Shown here piece after piece: positions 43,330 to 53,792 of a stretch of DNA of 64,000 nucleotides (positions within the stretch are counted from its first letter, which is position 1; each line of letters begins with the position of its first letter). The stretch comes from Aeromicrobium camelliae (lineage in GTDB: Bacteria > Actinomycetota > Actinomycetes > Propionibacteriales > Nocardioidaceae): positions 124,001 through 188,000 of the forward strand of contig NZ_RQJX01000004.1 of assembly GCF_003850045.1 (NCBI RefSeq), given 5' to 3'. The notes beneath the pieces are model-generated. The model ran no database searches, was not told the origin of the DNA, and saw nothing but the letters and a program-made list of their open reading frames with translations. Both the position numbers and the translations under genes were made by a program.

Positions 43330-45173
43330 GACTGCTCCGCGGGCTCGACGTGAACGAGCAGTTGACCGATCGCCACCTGCTGCCCCGGCTCGACGGCGAC
43401 CTGCGTGACGACGCCGTCGTGCGGCGCTGCGAGCGTGAGCTCCATCTTCATCGCCTCCACGGTGCCGAGTCGTTGGCCTGCCACGACGCGGTCGCCCTCG
43501 CTCACCTCGACCGTCACGACAGCACCCGGCATCGGCGCGGTGACCTCCGCCGCGCCGGCGAGCGCGGCGTGCGCCCGCCGCACCCCGTCCGGAGCGTGGA
43601 ACTCCCAGGAATGTCCCTCGACCGCGGCCAGGACGCGCGGCCCGATCCGGACGCCGATGATGTCGGCCGTGTCGTCGGCAGGTCTGACCTGCCGGATTCC
43701 TCCGTCGGGCCCGGCGATGGGGACGCGGAGCGGCGTCGCCGGTCCTGCCGGTCGCCAGCCGTCGAGACGTCCGAACGGCAAGCCGTCGTCCACCGGGGCG
43801 AGGAGTGCGGCCGCGAACTCCCAGCCGGCATCGGGAACCGCGGGCGCGCGCAGGACATCGGCCGCTGCCACCGGATCGTCGAGCCAGCCGGTGTGGACGT
43901 GGCCGTTCCGGAAGGGCCCGGAGTCGACGAGACGGCGCACGAACCCGGTGTTGGTGGTCAACCCGAGCACCGCGGTCTCGTCCAGCGCGTCGACGAGGGC
44001 ATCGATCGCGCCTGCGCGGTCGGCACCGGACACGATGATCTTCGCCAGCATCGGGTCGTAGGCGGTGCCGACGATGCCAGGGCCGTCGATCGCCGCTTCC
44101 ACGCGCGCCTCCCATCCGGGCCAGACCAGGTGCTCGATGCGCCCGGCCTGGGGCAAGAAGCCGGCGTAGGGGTCCTCGGCGTAGATGCGAGCCTCGATCG
44201 CGTGCCCGTCGCAGGAGATGTCCTCCTGTCGCAGCGGCAGCGGCTCCCCGGCGGCGACCGCGAGCTGCCACTGCACGAGGTCGACGCCGGTGACCTCTTC
44301 AGTCACCGGATGCTCGACCTGCAGGCGGGTGTTCATCTCGAGGAAGTAGGCGTCCTCACCCGCCACGAGGAACTCCACGGTGCCGGCACCCACGTACCCG
44401 ACCTCACGGCACAGGGCGACCGAGGCGTCCAGAATCGTCTGCCGGACGTGGGGATCGAGCCCGGGTGCGGGGGCCTCCTCGACGACCTTCTGGTGCCGAC
44501 GCTGCGCGGAACAGTCCCGCTCGTAGAGGTGGACGACATTGCCGTGGGTGTCGCCGAAGACCTGTACCTCCACGTGCCGTCCTGCCTCGACGTACCGCTC
44601 GACGAGGAGCGTGTCGTCGCCGAACGCGGCGGCGGCTTCGCGGCGCGCGGTCGCGAGCGCGTCCGGGAGTTGCTCGGGCGACCGCACGATGTGCATCCCC
44701 TTGCCGCCGCCACCGGCTGCGGCCTTGACCAGGACGGGATACGCGTCGGCGGGGATCGCGTCGGGGTCCTGCCGCGGGGTCACCGGCACGCCGGCTCGCT
44801 CGGCGATCTCGCGGGCGCGGTCCTTGCGGCCCATCGCCTCGATGACGTCGGCGCTGGGGCCGATGAACACCAGGCCCGCGTCGGCGACGGCTCGGGCGAA
44901 GGCGGCTCCCTCGGACAGGAAGCCGTAGCCGGGGTGGATCGCCTCCGCGCCGAACTCGCGCGCCGCCTCCAGGATCGCGGGGATGGAGAGGTAGGACTCG
45001 GCGGCCGGGGTGGGACCGAGTCGCACCGCCTGGTCGGCCTCATGCACGAACGGGGCGTCGGCGTCAGCGTCGGAGAAGACCGCGATGCTGCGCAGACCGG
45101 CTTCACGGCATGCGCGGATGATGCGCCGGGCGATCTCGCCGCGATTGGCAACCAGGACGCTCGAGAAACTCAT
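43326..45173 (-). CDS. Acyl-CoA carboxylase alpha subunit (biotin carboxylase + BCCP), probably methylcrotonoyl-CoA carboxylase
   Basis: 615 residues. Biotin carboxylase: residues 1 to about 445 ([50 protein letters not shown]). The biotinyl domain at the C-terminus has the attachment Lys in EAMKMELT. Placement between a carboxyltransferase gene and HMG-CoA lyase suggests 3-methylcrotonoyl-CoA as substrate; acetyl- or propionyl-CoA carboxylases have a similar sequence, so substrate assignment rests mainly on context. Confidence 0.92.
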   Translation of the reverse strand: MSFSSVLVANRGEIARRIIRACREAGLRSIAVFSDADADAPFVHEADQAVRLGPTPAAESYLSIPAILEAAREFGAEAIHPGYGFLSEGAAFARAVADAGLVFIGPSADVIEAMGRKDRAREIAERAGVPVTPRQDPDAIPADAYPVLVKAAAGGGGKGMHIVRSPEQLPDALATARREAAAAFGDDTLLVERYVEAGRHVEVQVFGDTHGNVVHLYERDCSAQRRHQKVVEEAPAPGLDPHVRQTILDASVALCREVGYVGAGTVEFLVAGEDAYFLEMNTRLQVEHPVTEEVTGVDLVQWQLAVAAGEPLPLRQEDISCDGHAIEARIYAEDPYAGFLPQAGRIEHLVWPGWEARVEAAIDGPGIVGTAYDPMLAKIIVSGADRAGAIDALVDALDETAVLGLTTNTGFVRRLVDSGPFRNGHVHTGWLDDPVAAADVLRAPAVPDAGWEFAAALLAPVDDGLPFGRLDGWRPAGPATPLRVPIAGPDGGIRQVRPADDTADIIGVRIGPRVLAAVEGHSWEFHAPDGVRRAHAALAGAAEVTAPMPGAVVTVEVSEGDRVVAGQRLGTVEAMKMELTLAAPHDGVVTQVAVEPGQQVAIGQLLVHVEPAEQS

Positions 45174-46726
45174 AGCCGGAACACTCCGAACTGGGGAGTC
45201 GGTGGGATGGGAGCGTGAGCGGCGGCCTGCAGACCGAGACCGAGGACCCGTCGGGTGTCGGCGGGGTCGATGATCCCGTCGTCCCACAGCCGCGCGGTGG
45301 AGTAGTATGCCGACCCCTGCTCCTCGTACTGCGCGCGGATCGGCGCTCGGAAGGCTTCCTCCTCCTCGACGCTCCACGTGCCGCCCTTGGCCTCGATGCC
45401 GTCGCGGCGGACGGTGGCGAGGACCGAGGCGGCCTGGTCGCCGCCCATGACGGAGATGCGGGCGTTCGGCCACATCCACAGGAATCGCGGGTCGTAGGCG
45501 CGCCCGCACATGCCGTAGTTGCCGGCGCCGTAGGAGCCGCCGATGACGACGGTGAACTTGGGCACGACGCTGGAGGCGACCGCGGTCACGAGCTTGGCCC
45601 CGTCCTTGGCGATGCCACGGTTCTCGTACTCCTTGCCGACCATGAACCCGGTGATGTTCTGCAGGAAGACGAGCGGGATGCCGCGCTGGTTGGCCAGTTC
45701 GATGAAGTGGGCGCCCTTGACGGCGGACTCGCTGAACAGGATGCCGTTGTTGGCCAGGATCGCGACGGGGTAGCCCCAGATGCGGGCGAACCCGCATACG
45801 AGGGTCTCGCCGTAGAGTGGTTTGAACTCATGCAGCCGGGAGTCGTCGACGATGCGGCTGATGACCTCGCGGACGTCGTACGGCACACGCGGGTCGTCCG
45901 GGACGACGTCGTAGATGCTCTCGGGATCTTCACGGGGCTCGAGCACCTCGCGCTGCCCGTAGGCGGGAGCGGACGGACGTTCCAGGGTGTCGACGATCGA
46001 CCTGACGATCTGCAGTGCGTGCGCGTCGTCCTCGGCGAGGTGGTCGACGACGCCGGAGGTTCGGGCGTGCACCTCGCCACCGCCCAGCTCCTCGGCCGTC
46101 ACGACCTCGCCGGTCGCGGCCTTCACGAGCGGCGGGCCACCGAGGAAGATCGTGCCCTGGTCGCGGACGATGACAGTCTCGTCGCTCATCGCCGGGACGT
46201 AGGCACCCCCTGCCGTGCAGGAACCCATGACCGCGGCGATCTGCGCGATGCCCTGCGCTGACATCTGCGCCTGGTGGTAGAAGATCCGGCCGAAGTGCTC
46301 GCGGTCGGGGAACACCTCGTCCTGCATGGGGAGGAACGCGCCGCCGGAGTCCACGAGGTAGACGCACGGGAGTCGGTTCTGCAGCGCGATCGTCTGCGCG
46401 CGCAGGTGCTTCTTGACGGTGAGGGGATAGTAGGTGCCGCCCTTGACCGTGGCGTCGTTGGCGACGATCACGCATTCACGGCCGCTGACCCGGCCGATCC
46501 CTGTGACGATGCCGGCGCTCGGCACCTCTCCCCCGTACATCTCGTACGCGGCGAGCGGCGCGATCTCCAGGAACGGCGATCCCGGGTCGAGCAGACGGTC
46601 GACCCGGTCGCGCGGGAGGAGCTTCCCGCGAGCGACGTGGCGATCGCGGGCTGCGGGGGTGCCACCCTGGCGCGCGGCCGCTGTGCGCTCGCGCAGTTCG
46701 GCGACGAGATCCTGGAGCTGGCTCAC
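45170..46726 (-). CDS. Acyl-CoA carboxylase beta subunit (carboxyltransferase), probably methylcrotonoyl-CoA carboxylase
   Basis: 518 residues, crotonase-fold carboxyltransferase: [61 protein letters not shown] and [13 protein letters not shown] are typical of MccB. It moves CO2 from carboxybiotin to the acyl-CoA. It is the first gene of the operon; its start is 47 bp from the divergent TetR gene, with a long operator between. Overlaps the alpha-subunit gene by 4 bp. Confidence 0.94.
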   Translation of the reverse strand: MSQLQDLVAELRERTAAARQGGTPAARDRHVARGKLLPRDRVDRLLDPGSPFLEIAPLAAYEMYGGEVPSAGIVTGIGRVSGRECVIVANDATVKGGTYYPLTVKKHLRAQTIALQNRLPCVYLVDSGGAFLPMQDEVFPDREHFGRIFYHQAQMSAQGIAQIAAVMGSCTAGGAYVPAMSDETVIVRDQGTIFLGGPPLVKAATGEVVTAEELGGGEVHARTSGVVDHLAEDDAHALQIVRSIVDTLERPSAPAYGQREVLEPREDPESIYDVVPDDPRVPYDVREVISRIVDDSRLHEFKPLYGETLVCGFARIWGYPVAILANNGILFSESAVKGAHFIELANQRGIPLVFLQNITGFMVGKEYENRGIAKDGAKLVTAVASSVVPKFTVVIGGSYGAGNYGMCGRAYDPRFLWMWPNARISVMGGDQAASVLATVRRDGIEAKGGTWSVEEEEAFRAPIRAQYEEQGSAYYSTARLWDDGIIDPADTRRVLGLGLQAAAHAPIPPTPQFGVFRL

Positions 46727-46730
46727 ACCG

Positions 46731-46754
46731 CGAGGTTAACAGTCATTAACCTCG
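46731..46754. promoter_or_regulatory. Operator between the carboxylase operon and its TetR regulator
   Basis: CGAGGTTAA-N6-TTAACCTCG, perfect 9-bp arms, lies 4 bp outside the carboxylase start and just upstream of the TetR -10 box (TAGGCT, 46761-46766). A repressor here would control both transcripts. Confidence 0.75.
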
Positions 46755-46772
46755 GTGCGCTAGGCTGCCGCT

Positions 46773-47321
46773 GTGACGACCCGGCAGGAGCAGATCCTCG
46801 ACACCGCGGCGATGCTGTTCGCCGAGCGGGGATTTCACGGCGTCACCGTGCACGACATCGGCGAGGCGTGCGGCATCTCGGGGCCGGCGCTCTACAAGCA
46901 CTTCTCCGGCAAAGGCGATCTGCTGCGGCAGTCGCTCGTGTCGATCAGCGACCGGCTCCTCGACGAGGGGACGCGACGCCGGGACGCGGCGGCCGACGCG
47001 AACTCCGCGCTCGGCGCGCTGATCGACTGGCATGTCGACTTCGCACTGTCGCACCCTGCGCTCATCGTGGTGCAGGAGCGCGAGTGGTCCAGCCTGGACG
47101 CCGAGGCGCGCGAACGGGTCCGCCGAACCCAGCTCGCCTACATCGACGTCTGGGTGCAGGTCGTGCGCGAGCTGCGCCCCGAACTCGACCGCGCCACCGC
47201 CCGCGCTGCCGTGCAGGCCGCGTTCGGTCTGCTGAACTCCACACCCCACAGCGCCCGGCTCAGCGCGCCCGCGATGCGCTCGCTCCTCGCTCGGATGGCC
47301 CGCTCCGCCTTACTCGGGTAG
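46773..47321 (+). CDS. TetR-family regulator of the carboxylase/HMG-CoA lyase operon
   Basis: 182 residues. Helix-turn-helix region TVHDIGEACGISGPALYKHFSGK. GTG 46773 lies 6 bp after TAGGCT (leaderless). Its divergent position and the shared operator make it the likely repressor of the leucine-degradation-type operon, perhaps responding to an acyl-CoA intermediate. The effector is inferred, not seen. Confidence 0.9.
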   Translation: MTTRQEQILDTAAMLFAERGFHGVTVHDIGEACGISGPALYKHFSGKGDLLRQSLVSISDRLLDEGTRRRDAAADANSALGALIDWHVDFALSHPALIVVQEREWSSLDAEARERVRRTQLAYIDVWVQVVRELRPELDRATARAAVQAAFGLLNSTPHSARLSAPAMRSLLARMARSALLG

Positions 47322-47334
47322 GTCGGAGCGGGCC
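47297..47334. terminator. Bidirectional terminator between TetR and pyc
   Basis: GGCCCGCTCCG (47297-47307) pairs perfectly with CGGAGCGGGCC (47324-47334). The TetR stop codon lies in the loop and the pyc stop 8 bp beyond, so the hairpin can end both convergent transcripts. Confidence 0.85.
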
Positions 47335-47341
47335 CAGCCCC

Positions 47342-50300
47342 TCAGCGGATCACGAGGAGGAGGTCGCCGCCCTCGACAGGTCGCGGCCCGTGGAAGGCGA
47401 GGCGCTCGACCGTCCCGCCTCGCGGAGCAGTGATCGTCGCCTCCATCTTCATCGCCTCGATCGTCGCGACCTGGTCGCCGGGCTCGACGTGATCGCCCTC
47501 GCCCACGACGATCGTCACGGCGCCCTGGAACGGTGCCGCCACGTGACCGTCGTCGGCAGGATCGGCCTTCTCCCCCGTCGGAACGTCGGCCGCAACCGCT
47601 CGGTCGCGAACGCTGACCGGTCGCAACTGCCCGTTGACCCGGCACATCACCGTTCGGTAGCCGCGCTCGTCGGGCTCGCCGATCGCCTCGACCTCGAGGA
47701 GCAGACGCTTGCCCTTCTCGATCTCGACCACGTGTTCGGCGCCTTGCGTCAGCCCGTAGAGGTACTCGAGCGTCGGCACCACGGACAGGTCGCCGTAGCG
47801 TTCGCGCCTCGCCTCGAATTCTCGCGTCGGACCTTCGAAGAGCAGACGATTGAGCGTTCGGCGGGGGTCGCCGGCGAGTCCGGACCGCTCGTCGGCCGTG
47901 AGTTCGGCTTCGGGCGGCGACCACGTGCGGCCCGCCAGAGCCTTGGTGCGAAACGGCTCGGGCCATCCACCCGGCGGAGCTCCCAGCTCTCCGTTGAGGA
48001 AGCCGATCACCGACGCCGGGATGTCGTAACGGTCCGGATGCTCGGCGAAGTCGTCGGGGTCGGCCCCCACGCCGACCAGAGCGAGCGCCAGATCGCCGAC
48101 CACCTTGGACGACGGGGTGACCTTGACGATGCCCCCGAGGATCTCGTTCGCGGCGGCGTACATGTCCTCGATCTGCTCGAACTTCTCACCGAGGCCGAGC
48201 GCGACCGCCTGCTGACGCAGGTTGGACAGCTGTCCGCCGGGAATCTCATGGGCGTAGACCCGACCCGTCGGGGAGGCGAGACCGGACTCGAACGGCGCGT
48301 AGACACGTCGGACCGCTTCCCAGTACGGCTCGAGTGCGCTGACCGCCTCCAGGGACAGACCGGTCTCACGGTCCGCATGGTCGGTCGCGGCCACCAGCGC
48401 GGTCAGCGACGGCTGCGACGTCGTTCCTGACATGGGCGCTGCCGCTGCGTCCACCGCGTCCACACCAGCGGAGATCGCCGCCAGGAGCGTCGCGAGCTGA
48501 CCACCGGCCGTGTCGTGGGTGTGCAGGTGGACCGGCAGGTCGAAGCCGCTGCGCAACGCGCTCACCAGACGCTCGGCCGCAGGAGCGCGCAGGAGCCCCG
48601 CCATGTCCTTGATCGCCAGTACGTGGGCACCCGCCTCGACGATGCGCTCGGCGAGCCGGAGGTAGTAGTCGAGCGTGTAGAGCTTCTCGTTCGGATCGGC
48701 GAGATCGCCGGTGTAACAGAGCGCCACCTCGGCGACCGCCGTGCCCGTGCCCCTGATCGCGTCGATGGCCGGGACCATCTGCGACACGTCGTTGAGCGCG
48801 TCGAACACCCGGAAGACGTCCACGCCGGACCGCGCTGCTTCGTCGACGAAGGCGTCGGTCACCTCGGTCGGGTACGGCGTGTATCCCACCGTGTTGCGCC
48901 CGCGCAGCAACATCTGCAGACAGATGTTCGGCATGGCCTCCCGCACGGCGCCGAGCCGATCCCAAGGATCTTCGCCCAGGAACCGGAGTGCGACGTCGTA
49001 CGTGGCTCCACCCCAGACTTCAGCGGACCAGAGCTGGGGCGTCATCCGGGCCACGTGACCGCCCACAGCGACCAGATCGCGGGTACGTACACGAGTGGCC
49101 AGGAGCGACTGGTGGGCGTCGCGGAAGGTCGTCTCGGTGACCGCGACGTGCTGCTGCCCCCGCAACCGCCGGGAGAACTCCTCGGGACCGACCTCGCGCA
49201 GCAGGTCCCGCGACCCTGCCGGCGGCCGGGACTCCGCGTCGATCGGGGGGAGTTTCGTCACGGGGTCGAGGGACACCGGAGCGTCGCCGTGCGGCTTGTT
49301 GACCGTGACGTCCGCGAGGTAGTCGAGCAGTCGAGTCGCCCGGTCGGCGCTCGTCCGGGCGGTCAGGAGTTCGGGATGGTCGTCGATGAACGACGTAGTG
49401 ATGCGTCCGGCGACGAAGTCGGGGTCCTCGAGGACGCCCTGGAGGAAACCGATGTTGCTCGCGACGCCGCGGATGCGGAACTCCGCGACGGCACGGCGTG
49501 CCTTCTCCACCGCCTTCTCGAAGGTCGCGCCCCGGCACGTGAGTTTGGCGAGGAGTGAGTCGAAGTGCGGACTGACCTCGGCGCCGGTGTAGGTGGTGCC
49601 GCCGTCGAGCCGCACGCCCGGTCCGCCCGGAGAGCGGTACGTCGTGATCGTGCCGGTGTCCGGGCGGAATCCGTTGGCCGGGTCCTCCGTGGTGATGCGG
49701 CACTGCAACGCCGCGCCCCGAAGCCGCACCGTCTCCTGGGCGAGCCCGAGATCGGCGAGCGTCTCTCCCGAGGCGATACGCAACTGCGCCTGAACCACGT
49801 CCACGTCCGTGACCTCTTCGGTCACGGTGTGCTCGACCTGGATGCGCGGGTTCATCTCGATGAAGACGTGGCGTCCGGCCTCGTCGACGAGGAACTCGAC
49901 GGTACCCGCGTTCTCGTAGCCGATGTGCTGCGCGAAGCGGACCGCGTCGGCACAGATGCGTTCCCGCAGCTCGGGGTCGAGCCCGGGCGCCGGAGCGATC
50001 TCGACGACCTTCTGGTGGCGACGCTGGACGGAGCAATCACGCTCGAACAGATGCAGCGTGTCCCCCGTGGCGTCGGCGAGTACCTGCACCTCGATGTGCC
50101 GCGGGTTGAGCACCGCCTGCTCGATGAAGACCGCCGGGTCGCCGAACGCGGCCTCGGCCTCACGCATGCAGGTCTCGATGGCCGCCCGCAGCTGGGACGG
50201 CTCGTCCACGCGCCGCATGCCGCGACCGCCGCCGCCGGCGATGGCCTTGACGAAGAGCGGGTAGTCGAGGCCGGCGGCCCCCTCGACCAGGACGTCCGGG

Positions 50301-50719
50301 TCGCTCGACGGCGCGACGCTGGAGAGTGTGGGTACTCCCGCGGCCCGGGCCGCGGCGACCGCGCGGGCCTTGTTGCCGGTCAGCTCGAGTACTGCGGACG
50401 CCGGACCCACGAAGGTGATGCCCGCGGCCGAGCAGGCCTCCGCGAGGGCCGGGTTCTCCGAGAGGAAGCCGTACCCGGGGTAAACCGCGTCGGCACCGCA
50501 CTCCACCGCCGTCCGCACGAGCGCGTCGGCGTCGAGGTACGCCCGCACCGGGTGTCCCCGTTCACCGATCTCGTAGGCCTCGTCGGCCTTGAACCGATGC
50601 TCGGACCATCGGTCCTCGCAGGGGAACACCGCGACGGTGCGTGCTCCGAGTTCATAGACGGCCCGAAACGCCCGGACCGCGATCTCGCCGCGGTTCGCCA
50701 CAAGTACCTTGGAAAACAC
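47342..50719 (-). CDS. pyc: Pyruvate carboxylase
   Basis: 1125 residues in the standard order: biotin carboxylase (about 1-450, [41 protein letters not shown]), carboxyltransferase (about 530-800, TTFRDAHQSLLATRVRT, HLHTHDTAGGQ) and the biotinyl domain with Lys in EAMKMEATI near residue 1090. It makes oxaloacetate from pyruvate and bicarbonate. GTG 50719 follows AGGAGG at 5-6 bases. Located 50 bp downstream of the FAH-family gene on the same strand. Confidence 0.97.
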   Translation of the reverse strand: MFSKVLVANRGEIAVRAFRAVYELGARTVAVFPCEDRWSEHRFKADEAYEIGERGHPVRAYLDADALVRTAVECGADAVYPGYGFLSENPALAEACSAAGITFVGPASAVLELTGNKARAVAAARAAGVPTLSSVAPSSDPDVLVEGAAGLDYPLFVKAIAGGGGRGMRRVDEPSQLRAAIETCMREAEAAFGDPAVFIEQAVLNPRHIEVQVLADATGDTLHLFERDCSVQRRHQKVVEIAPAPGLDPELRERICADAVRFAQHIGYENAGTVEFLVDEAGRHVFIEMNPRIQVEHTVTEEVTDVDVVQAQLRIASGETLADLGLAQETVRLRGAALQCRITTEDPANGFRPDTGTITTYRSPGGPGVRLDGGTTYTGAEVSPHFDSLLAKLTCRGATFEKAVEKARRAVAEFRIRGVASNIGFLQGVLEDPDFVAGRITTSFIDDHPELLTARTSADRATRLLDYLADVTVNKPHGDAPVSLDPVTKLPPIDAESRPPAGSRDLLREVGPEEFSRRLRGQQHVAVTETTFRDAHQSLLATRVRTRDLVAVGGHVARMTPQLWSAEVWGGATYDVALRFLGEDPWDRLGAVREAMPNICLQMLLRGRNTVGYTPYPTEVTDAFVDEAARSGVDVFRVFDALNDVSQMVPAIDAIRGTGTAVAEVALCYTGDLADPNEKLYTLDYYLRLAERIVEAGAHVLAIKDMAGLLRAPAAERLVSALRSGFDLPVHLHTHDTAGGQLATLLAAISAGVDAVDAAAAPMSGTTSQPSLTALVAATDHADRETGLSLEAVSALEPYWEAVRRVYAPFESGLASPTGRVYAHEIPGGQLSNLRQQAVALGLGEKFEQIEDMYAAANEILGGIVKVTPSSKVVGDLALALVGVGADPDDFAEHPDRYDIPASVIGFLNGELGAPPGGWPEPFRTKALAGRTWSPPEAELTADERSGLAGDPRRTLNRLLFEGPTREFEARRERYGDLSVVPTLEYLYGLTQGAEHVVEIEKGKRLLLEVEAIGEPDERGYRTVMCRVNGQLRPVSVRDRAVAADVPTGEKADPADDGHVAAPFQGAVTIVVGEGDHVEPGDQVATIEAMKMEATITAPRGGTVERLAFHGPRPVEGGDLLLVIR

Positions 50720-50769
50720 TCAGACCTCCTGGGGTCGGTCGGCGCGCGCGGTCCGGCCGGATGCGAGCA

Positions 50770-51639
50770 TCATGAGCCTCCCACGAGTCCTGCCCGCTCG
50801 GCGTGAGCGACGATGCGGTTGCGCAGAGTTCCGAGGCGCTCGACCTCCACCTCGACCTCGTCACCGGGCTGCAGCAACCACGGAGGCGTCCGGGCGTAGC
50901 CGACGCCCGCGGGGGTGCCGGTGGCGAGCATGTCGCCGGGCCGCAGCGTGAACGTGCGGGAGATGAGCGAAAGCGTCTCCCCGACCGTGTAGACCATCTG
51001 GTCGGTGCTGCCACGCTGCACCTCCTCACCGTTCACCCGCGTCGTCACCGTCAGGCCGTCACGCAGGTCACCGACCTCGGCAGCCGGGACGAGGGGGCCG
51101 AGGGGGCCGGACCGGTCCGCGTTCTTGCCCAGAATCCACTGCGAGGTGAGTTTCTGAGCGCGCCGAGCGGTCACGTCGTTGAAGGTCGAGTAGCCGACGA
51201 CGGCGGCGAGGGCTTCCTCGGGACTGGCGTCCATCAGCGGCGCTCCGACGTAGGCCATGACCTCACCCTCCCAGTCCAGGCCGTCCTCGTCGAGGGGCAC
51301 CGGGATGGCTGCGCCTCCGACGGTCAGCGAGGCCGGCCACCGTGCGAAGAGCGTGGGGTAGGGCGGATGGTCGTCATGCGCGTACGACCCTTCGGCGACG
51401 TGCTTGAGGTAGTTCAGCCCGATGCAGATCACCCTCGCTCCGGGCAACACGGGCGGGACGATCTCGGCGCCCTCGAGCTCGATCGTCACTCCGGTCCCCC
51501 CGCGGGCGATCGCGCCGGCCGGGTCCGCCCAGAACGCCTCCAACCCGTCGAGGACCTCGGCGGTTCCGGACACCTCGTCCGTTGCCGCGACGACGACCGC
51601 CCCGCTGGCGTCCTTGATGCCGACGATTCGTTGACTCAC
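50770..51639 (-). CDS. Fumarylacetoacetate hydrolase family protein
   Basis: 289 residues. The FAH core shows the metal-binding and catalytic pattern (CIGLNYLKHVAEG, LDWEGEVMAYVG, LGKNADRSGPLGP, GDMLATGTPAGVG). Members cleave C-C bonds or hydrolyse diketo acids at the ends of aromatic or sugar acid pathways. GTG 51639 follows GGAGA. It is divergent from the GntR gene with a candidate operator between, pointing to a catabolic operon. Confidence 0.92.
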   Translation of the reverse strand: MSQRIVGIKDASGAVVVAATDEVSGTAEVLDGLEAFWADPAGAIARGGTGVTIELEGAEIVPPVLPGARVICIGLNYLKHVAEGSYAHDDHPPYPTLFARWPASLTVGGAAIPVPLDEDGLDWEGEVMAYVGAPLMDASPEEALAAVVGYSTFNDVTARRAQKLTSQWILGKNADRSGPLGPLVPAAEVGDLRDGLTVTTRVNGEEVQRGSTDQMVYTVGETLSLISRTFTLRPGDMLATGTPAGVGYARTPPWLLQPGDEVEVEVERLGTLRNRIVAHAERAGLVGGS

Positions 51640-51696
51640 AAGATTCTCCGTCCGGTGTCCCCGTCGTGCACTCCGGACGAGTGCGAACGCGACGGC

Positions 51697-51719
51697 TCTA
51701 AAGTTCTATACCTTTTAGA
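51697..51719. promoter_or_regulatory. Candidate operator between FAH and GntR genes
   Basis: TCTAAA-N11-TTTAGA, with TATA-rich sequence between, in an otherwise GC-rich 103-bp divergent gap. The AT-rich centre and position fit control of both genes by the adjacent GntR protein. Confidence 0.4.
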
Positions 51720-51742
51720 CGGAATATGCCAGACTGCTGTCC

Positions 51743-52522
51743 GTGAAGGATGACCACCGTGGGCTGAAGCTCGATCCCGTGCCGGTGTCGGCCTCGCGCG
51801 CCGACCGACTGGCCACCACCGTCCAGCGCCACATCGTGGAGCAGGGCCTGGGTCCGGGGGACTTCGTCGGCACGCTCGAGACGCTTCGGCGTACGAGCGG
51901 CCTGTCCAAGCCCACCGTCAGCGAAGCCGTGCGGCTTCTGCGTGACCGCGGGGCGGTGTACATCAAGCCCGGCCGTGGCGGCGGCATCTTCGTCGCCGAG
52001 CGAGGACCCGTGGTGCGGATGCGCCACACGCTGCTGGAGGTCGCCGACGATCCGACGGCCGTCGTCGACGCGATCGAACTGCGCGATCACCTTGAGCTGC
52101 TCATCGATCTCGGCGCCGCGCGCTGCCGCGATGCTGCCGACATCGACGATCTCCGGCGCCACATCGACGCGATGGCCGCCGCCGAGGACTGGGACTCCTT
52201 CATGAGCGCCAACTGGGCGCTCCACGAGAGGATCGCCGCCATCTGCCCCAACGCGATGGCCCGGGCGGTCTACGTCGGGACGCTCGGCCACCTGATCACC
52301 ACCTCGGCTCGCCGGATCGACGATGTCGACGACGAGGCGTACCGCAGGCGTCGACTGGCCGATCACGTCGAGCTCGTCGAGGCGATCGTCGCAGCAGACG
52401 AAGCTCGCGTGCGAGAAGCCGTCGAGCGCCACCGTCAACCCGCGTCGGACGAACCCTCGACGCGGTCGTCGCAGCCCACCCCGCACCACGCACACACGAG
52501 GAGTTCGACCGATGACCACTGA
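51743..52522 (+). CDS. GntR/FadR-family transcriptional regulator
   Basis: 259 residues. Winged helix near residues 20-85 (ETLRRTSGLSKPTVSEAVRLLRDRGAVYIKPGRGGGIFV), then an all-helical FCD domain with the metal-ligand-like His/Asp pattern of FadR relatives. GTG 51743 was chosen by frame and the short distance to the upstream promoter-like sequence. The 3' end overlaps the DUF3500 gene by 11 bp, so both are on one transcript. Ligand unknown. Confidence 0.88.
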   Translation: MKDDHRGLKLDPVPVSASRADRLATTVQRHIVEQGLGPGDFVGTLETLRRTSGLSKPTVSEAVRLLRDRGAVYIKPGRGGGIFVAERGPVVRMRHTLLEVADDPTAVVDAIELRDHLELLIDLGAARCRDAADIDDLRRHIDAMAAAEDWDSFMSANWALHERIAAICPNAMARAVYVGTLGHLITTSARRIDDVDDEAYRRRRLADHVELVEAIVAADEARVREAVERHRQPASDEPSTRSSQPTPHHAHTRSSTDDH

Positions 52523-53792
52523 CCCGTCGGCGTTCCGCGCCTACCTCTTCCCCCACGATCATCCTCGCCTCGCCGACATCCGCGGTCTCGACGCGTACAG
52601 CTACCGCGAAGCAGCGCGCGAGGACTCGTTCACGGGTGGGCTCATCGAGGGGTGGACCCCCCTGTATCTCAACGAGTTTCATGGGATCACCGAGGACGGG
52701 ACGCTTCGTGACGGGCTCTATCCGCTGACTCCCGCCGAGCCGGGCGAGGAGGCCCCGGTCGCCGACATGGTCGCGGCGGCCGACCACCTGATCGGCCTCC
52801 TGAGCGACAGCGACCGCGACCGACTGTGTCATCGAGTCGACGCCCCGGAGTGGCAGACCTGGGCCAACCCGGAGTTCATGCAGTTCGACACCGGGATCCG
52901 CCTCGAGTTCGCCTCCTCGGAGGTGCAACAGGCGGCGCTCGGCCTCATGCGTGCCTCACTGAGCGAAGAGGGCTTCGCCGCCGCTCACCGCATGATGGTC
53001 ATCAACCACTTCCTCGGCGAGGTCGTCGACCTTTCGACGATCCTCAACGAGTTCAGCTACAACATCGCGCTCTACGGCACACCCGACCTGCGAGCACCGT
53101 GGGGCTGGCAGCTCTTCGGCCATCACTGCGCCGTCAACTGCCTCGTCGTGGAGGGCCGCATGCAGGTCAGCCCGTTGTTCCTCGGCGCCGAACCCGACCA
53201 GATCGACGCCGGACCTCACGCCGGGCCGGGCGTCTTCGACCGGCGCATCGAGCTGGCGACCGCGCTGATCGGCGCGTTACCCGAGGACCAGCGGAACCGG
53301 GCGATCACGTACCCGCAGCTCGTCGACCCGGCGATGCCGGAGGGGAGGGTCCACCCCGGCGATGAACGACACCTCGCAGGTGCATTCCAGGACAATCGGA
53401 TCATTCCGTTCGCCGGTGCGCCGGTGGCCGACATGCCGGCCGAAGCCCGCACCCTGGTGCTCGCCTTCGTCGAGCAGTTCGTCGCCGTCCTGCCCGACGG
53501 TCCGCGGCGCGCGCGGATGCGCGAGATCGAGCGGCACCTCGACGACACGTGGGTGGAGTGGATCGGCGACTGGCGGCCAGGAAGCGTGTTCTACATCCGC
53601 GTCCAGTCCCCCGTGGTCATCGCCGAACTGGACCACCACTGCGGGGTGTTCCTCGACTACGACACCCCCAAGAACTTCCACATCCACACAGTGCTCCGCA
53701 CACCCCACGGCAACGACTACGGCCGAGCGTGGGTACGACAGTGGCAGCAGCACCACCAGGACCCCGTCGCCCTCACCCGCGCGGACACATGA
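52512..53792 (+). CDS. DUF3500 family protein
   Basis: 426 residues without a signal peptide. The DUF3500 pattern is clear in WGWQLFGHHCAVNCLV, VFYIRVQSPVVIAELDHHCGVFLDY and NFHIHTVLRTPHGNDYG. The clustered His residues look like metal ligands or catalytic groups, but no activity is established for the family. Lying between GntR and IclR regulators and facing a FAD hydroxylase and an acid transporter, it is probably an enzyme in the same catabolic route. ATG 52512 gives the standard N-terminus. Confidence 0.82.
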   Translation: MTTDPSAFRAYLFPHDHPRLADIRGLDAYSYREAAREDSFTGGLIEGWTPLYLNEFHGITEDGTLRDGLYPLTPAEPGEEAPVADMVAAADHLIGLLSDSDRDRLCHRVDAPEWQTWANPEFMQFDTGIRLEFASSEVQQAALGLMRASLSEEGFAAAHRMMVINHFLGEVVDLSTILNEFSYNIALYGTPDLRAPWGWQLFGHHCAVNCLVVEGRMQVSPLFLGAEPDQIDAGPHAGPGVFDRRIELATALIGALPEDQRNRAITYPQLVDPAMPEGRVHPGDERHLAGAFQDNRIIPFAGAPVADMPAEARTLVLAFVEQFVAVLPDGPRRARMREIERHLDDTWVEWIGDWRPGSVFYIRVQSPVVIAELDHHCGVFLDYDTPKNFHIHTVLRTPHGNDYGRAWVRQWQQHHQDPVALTRADT

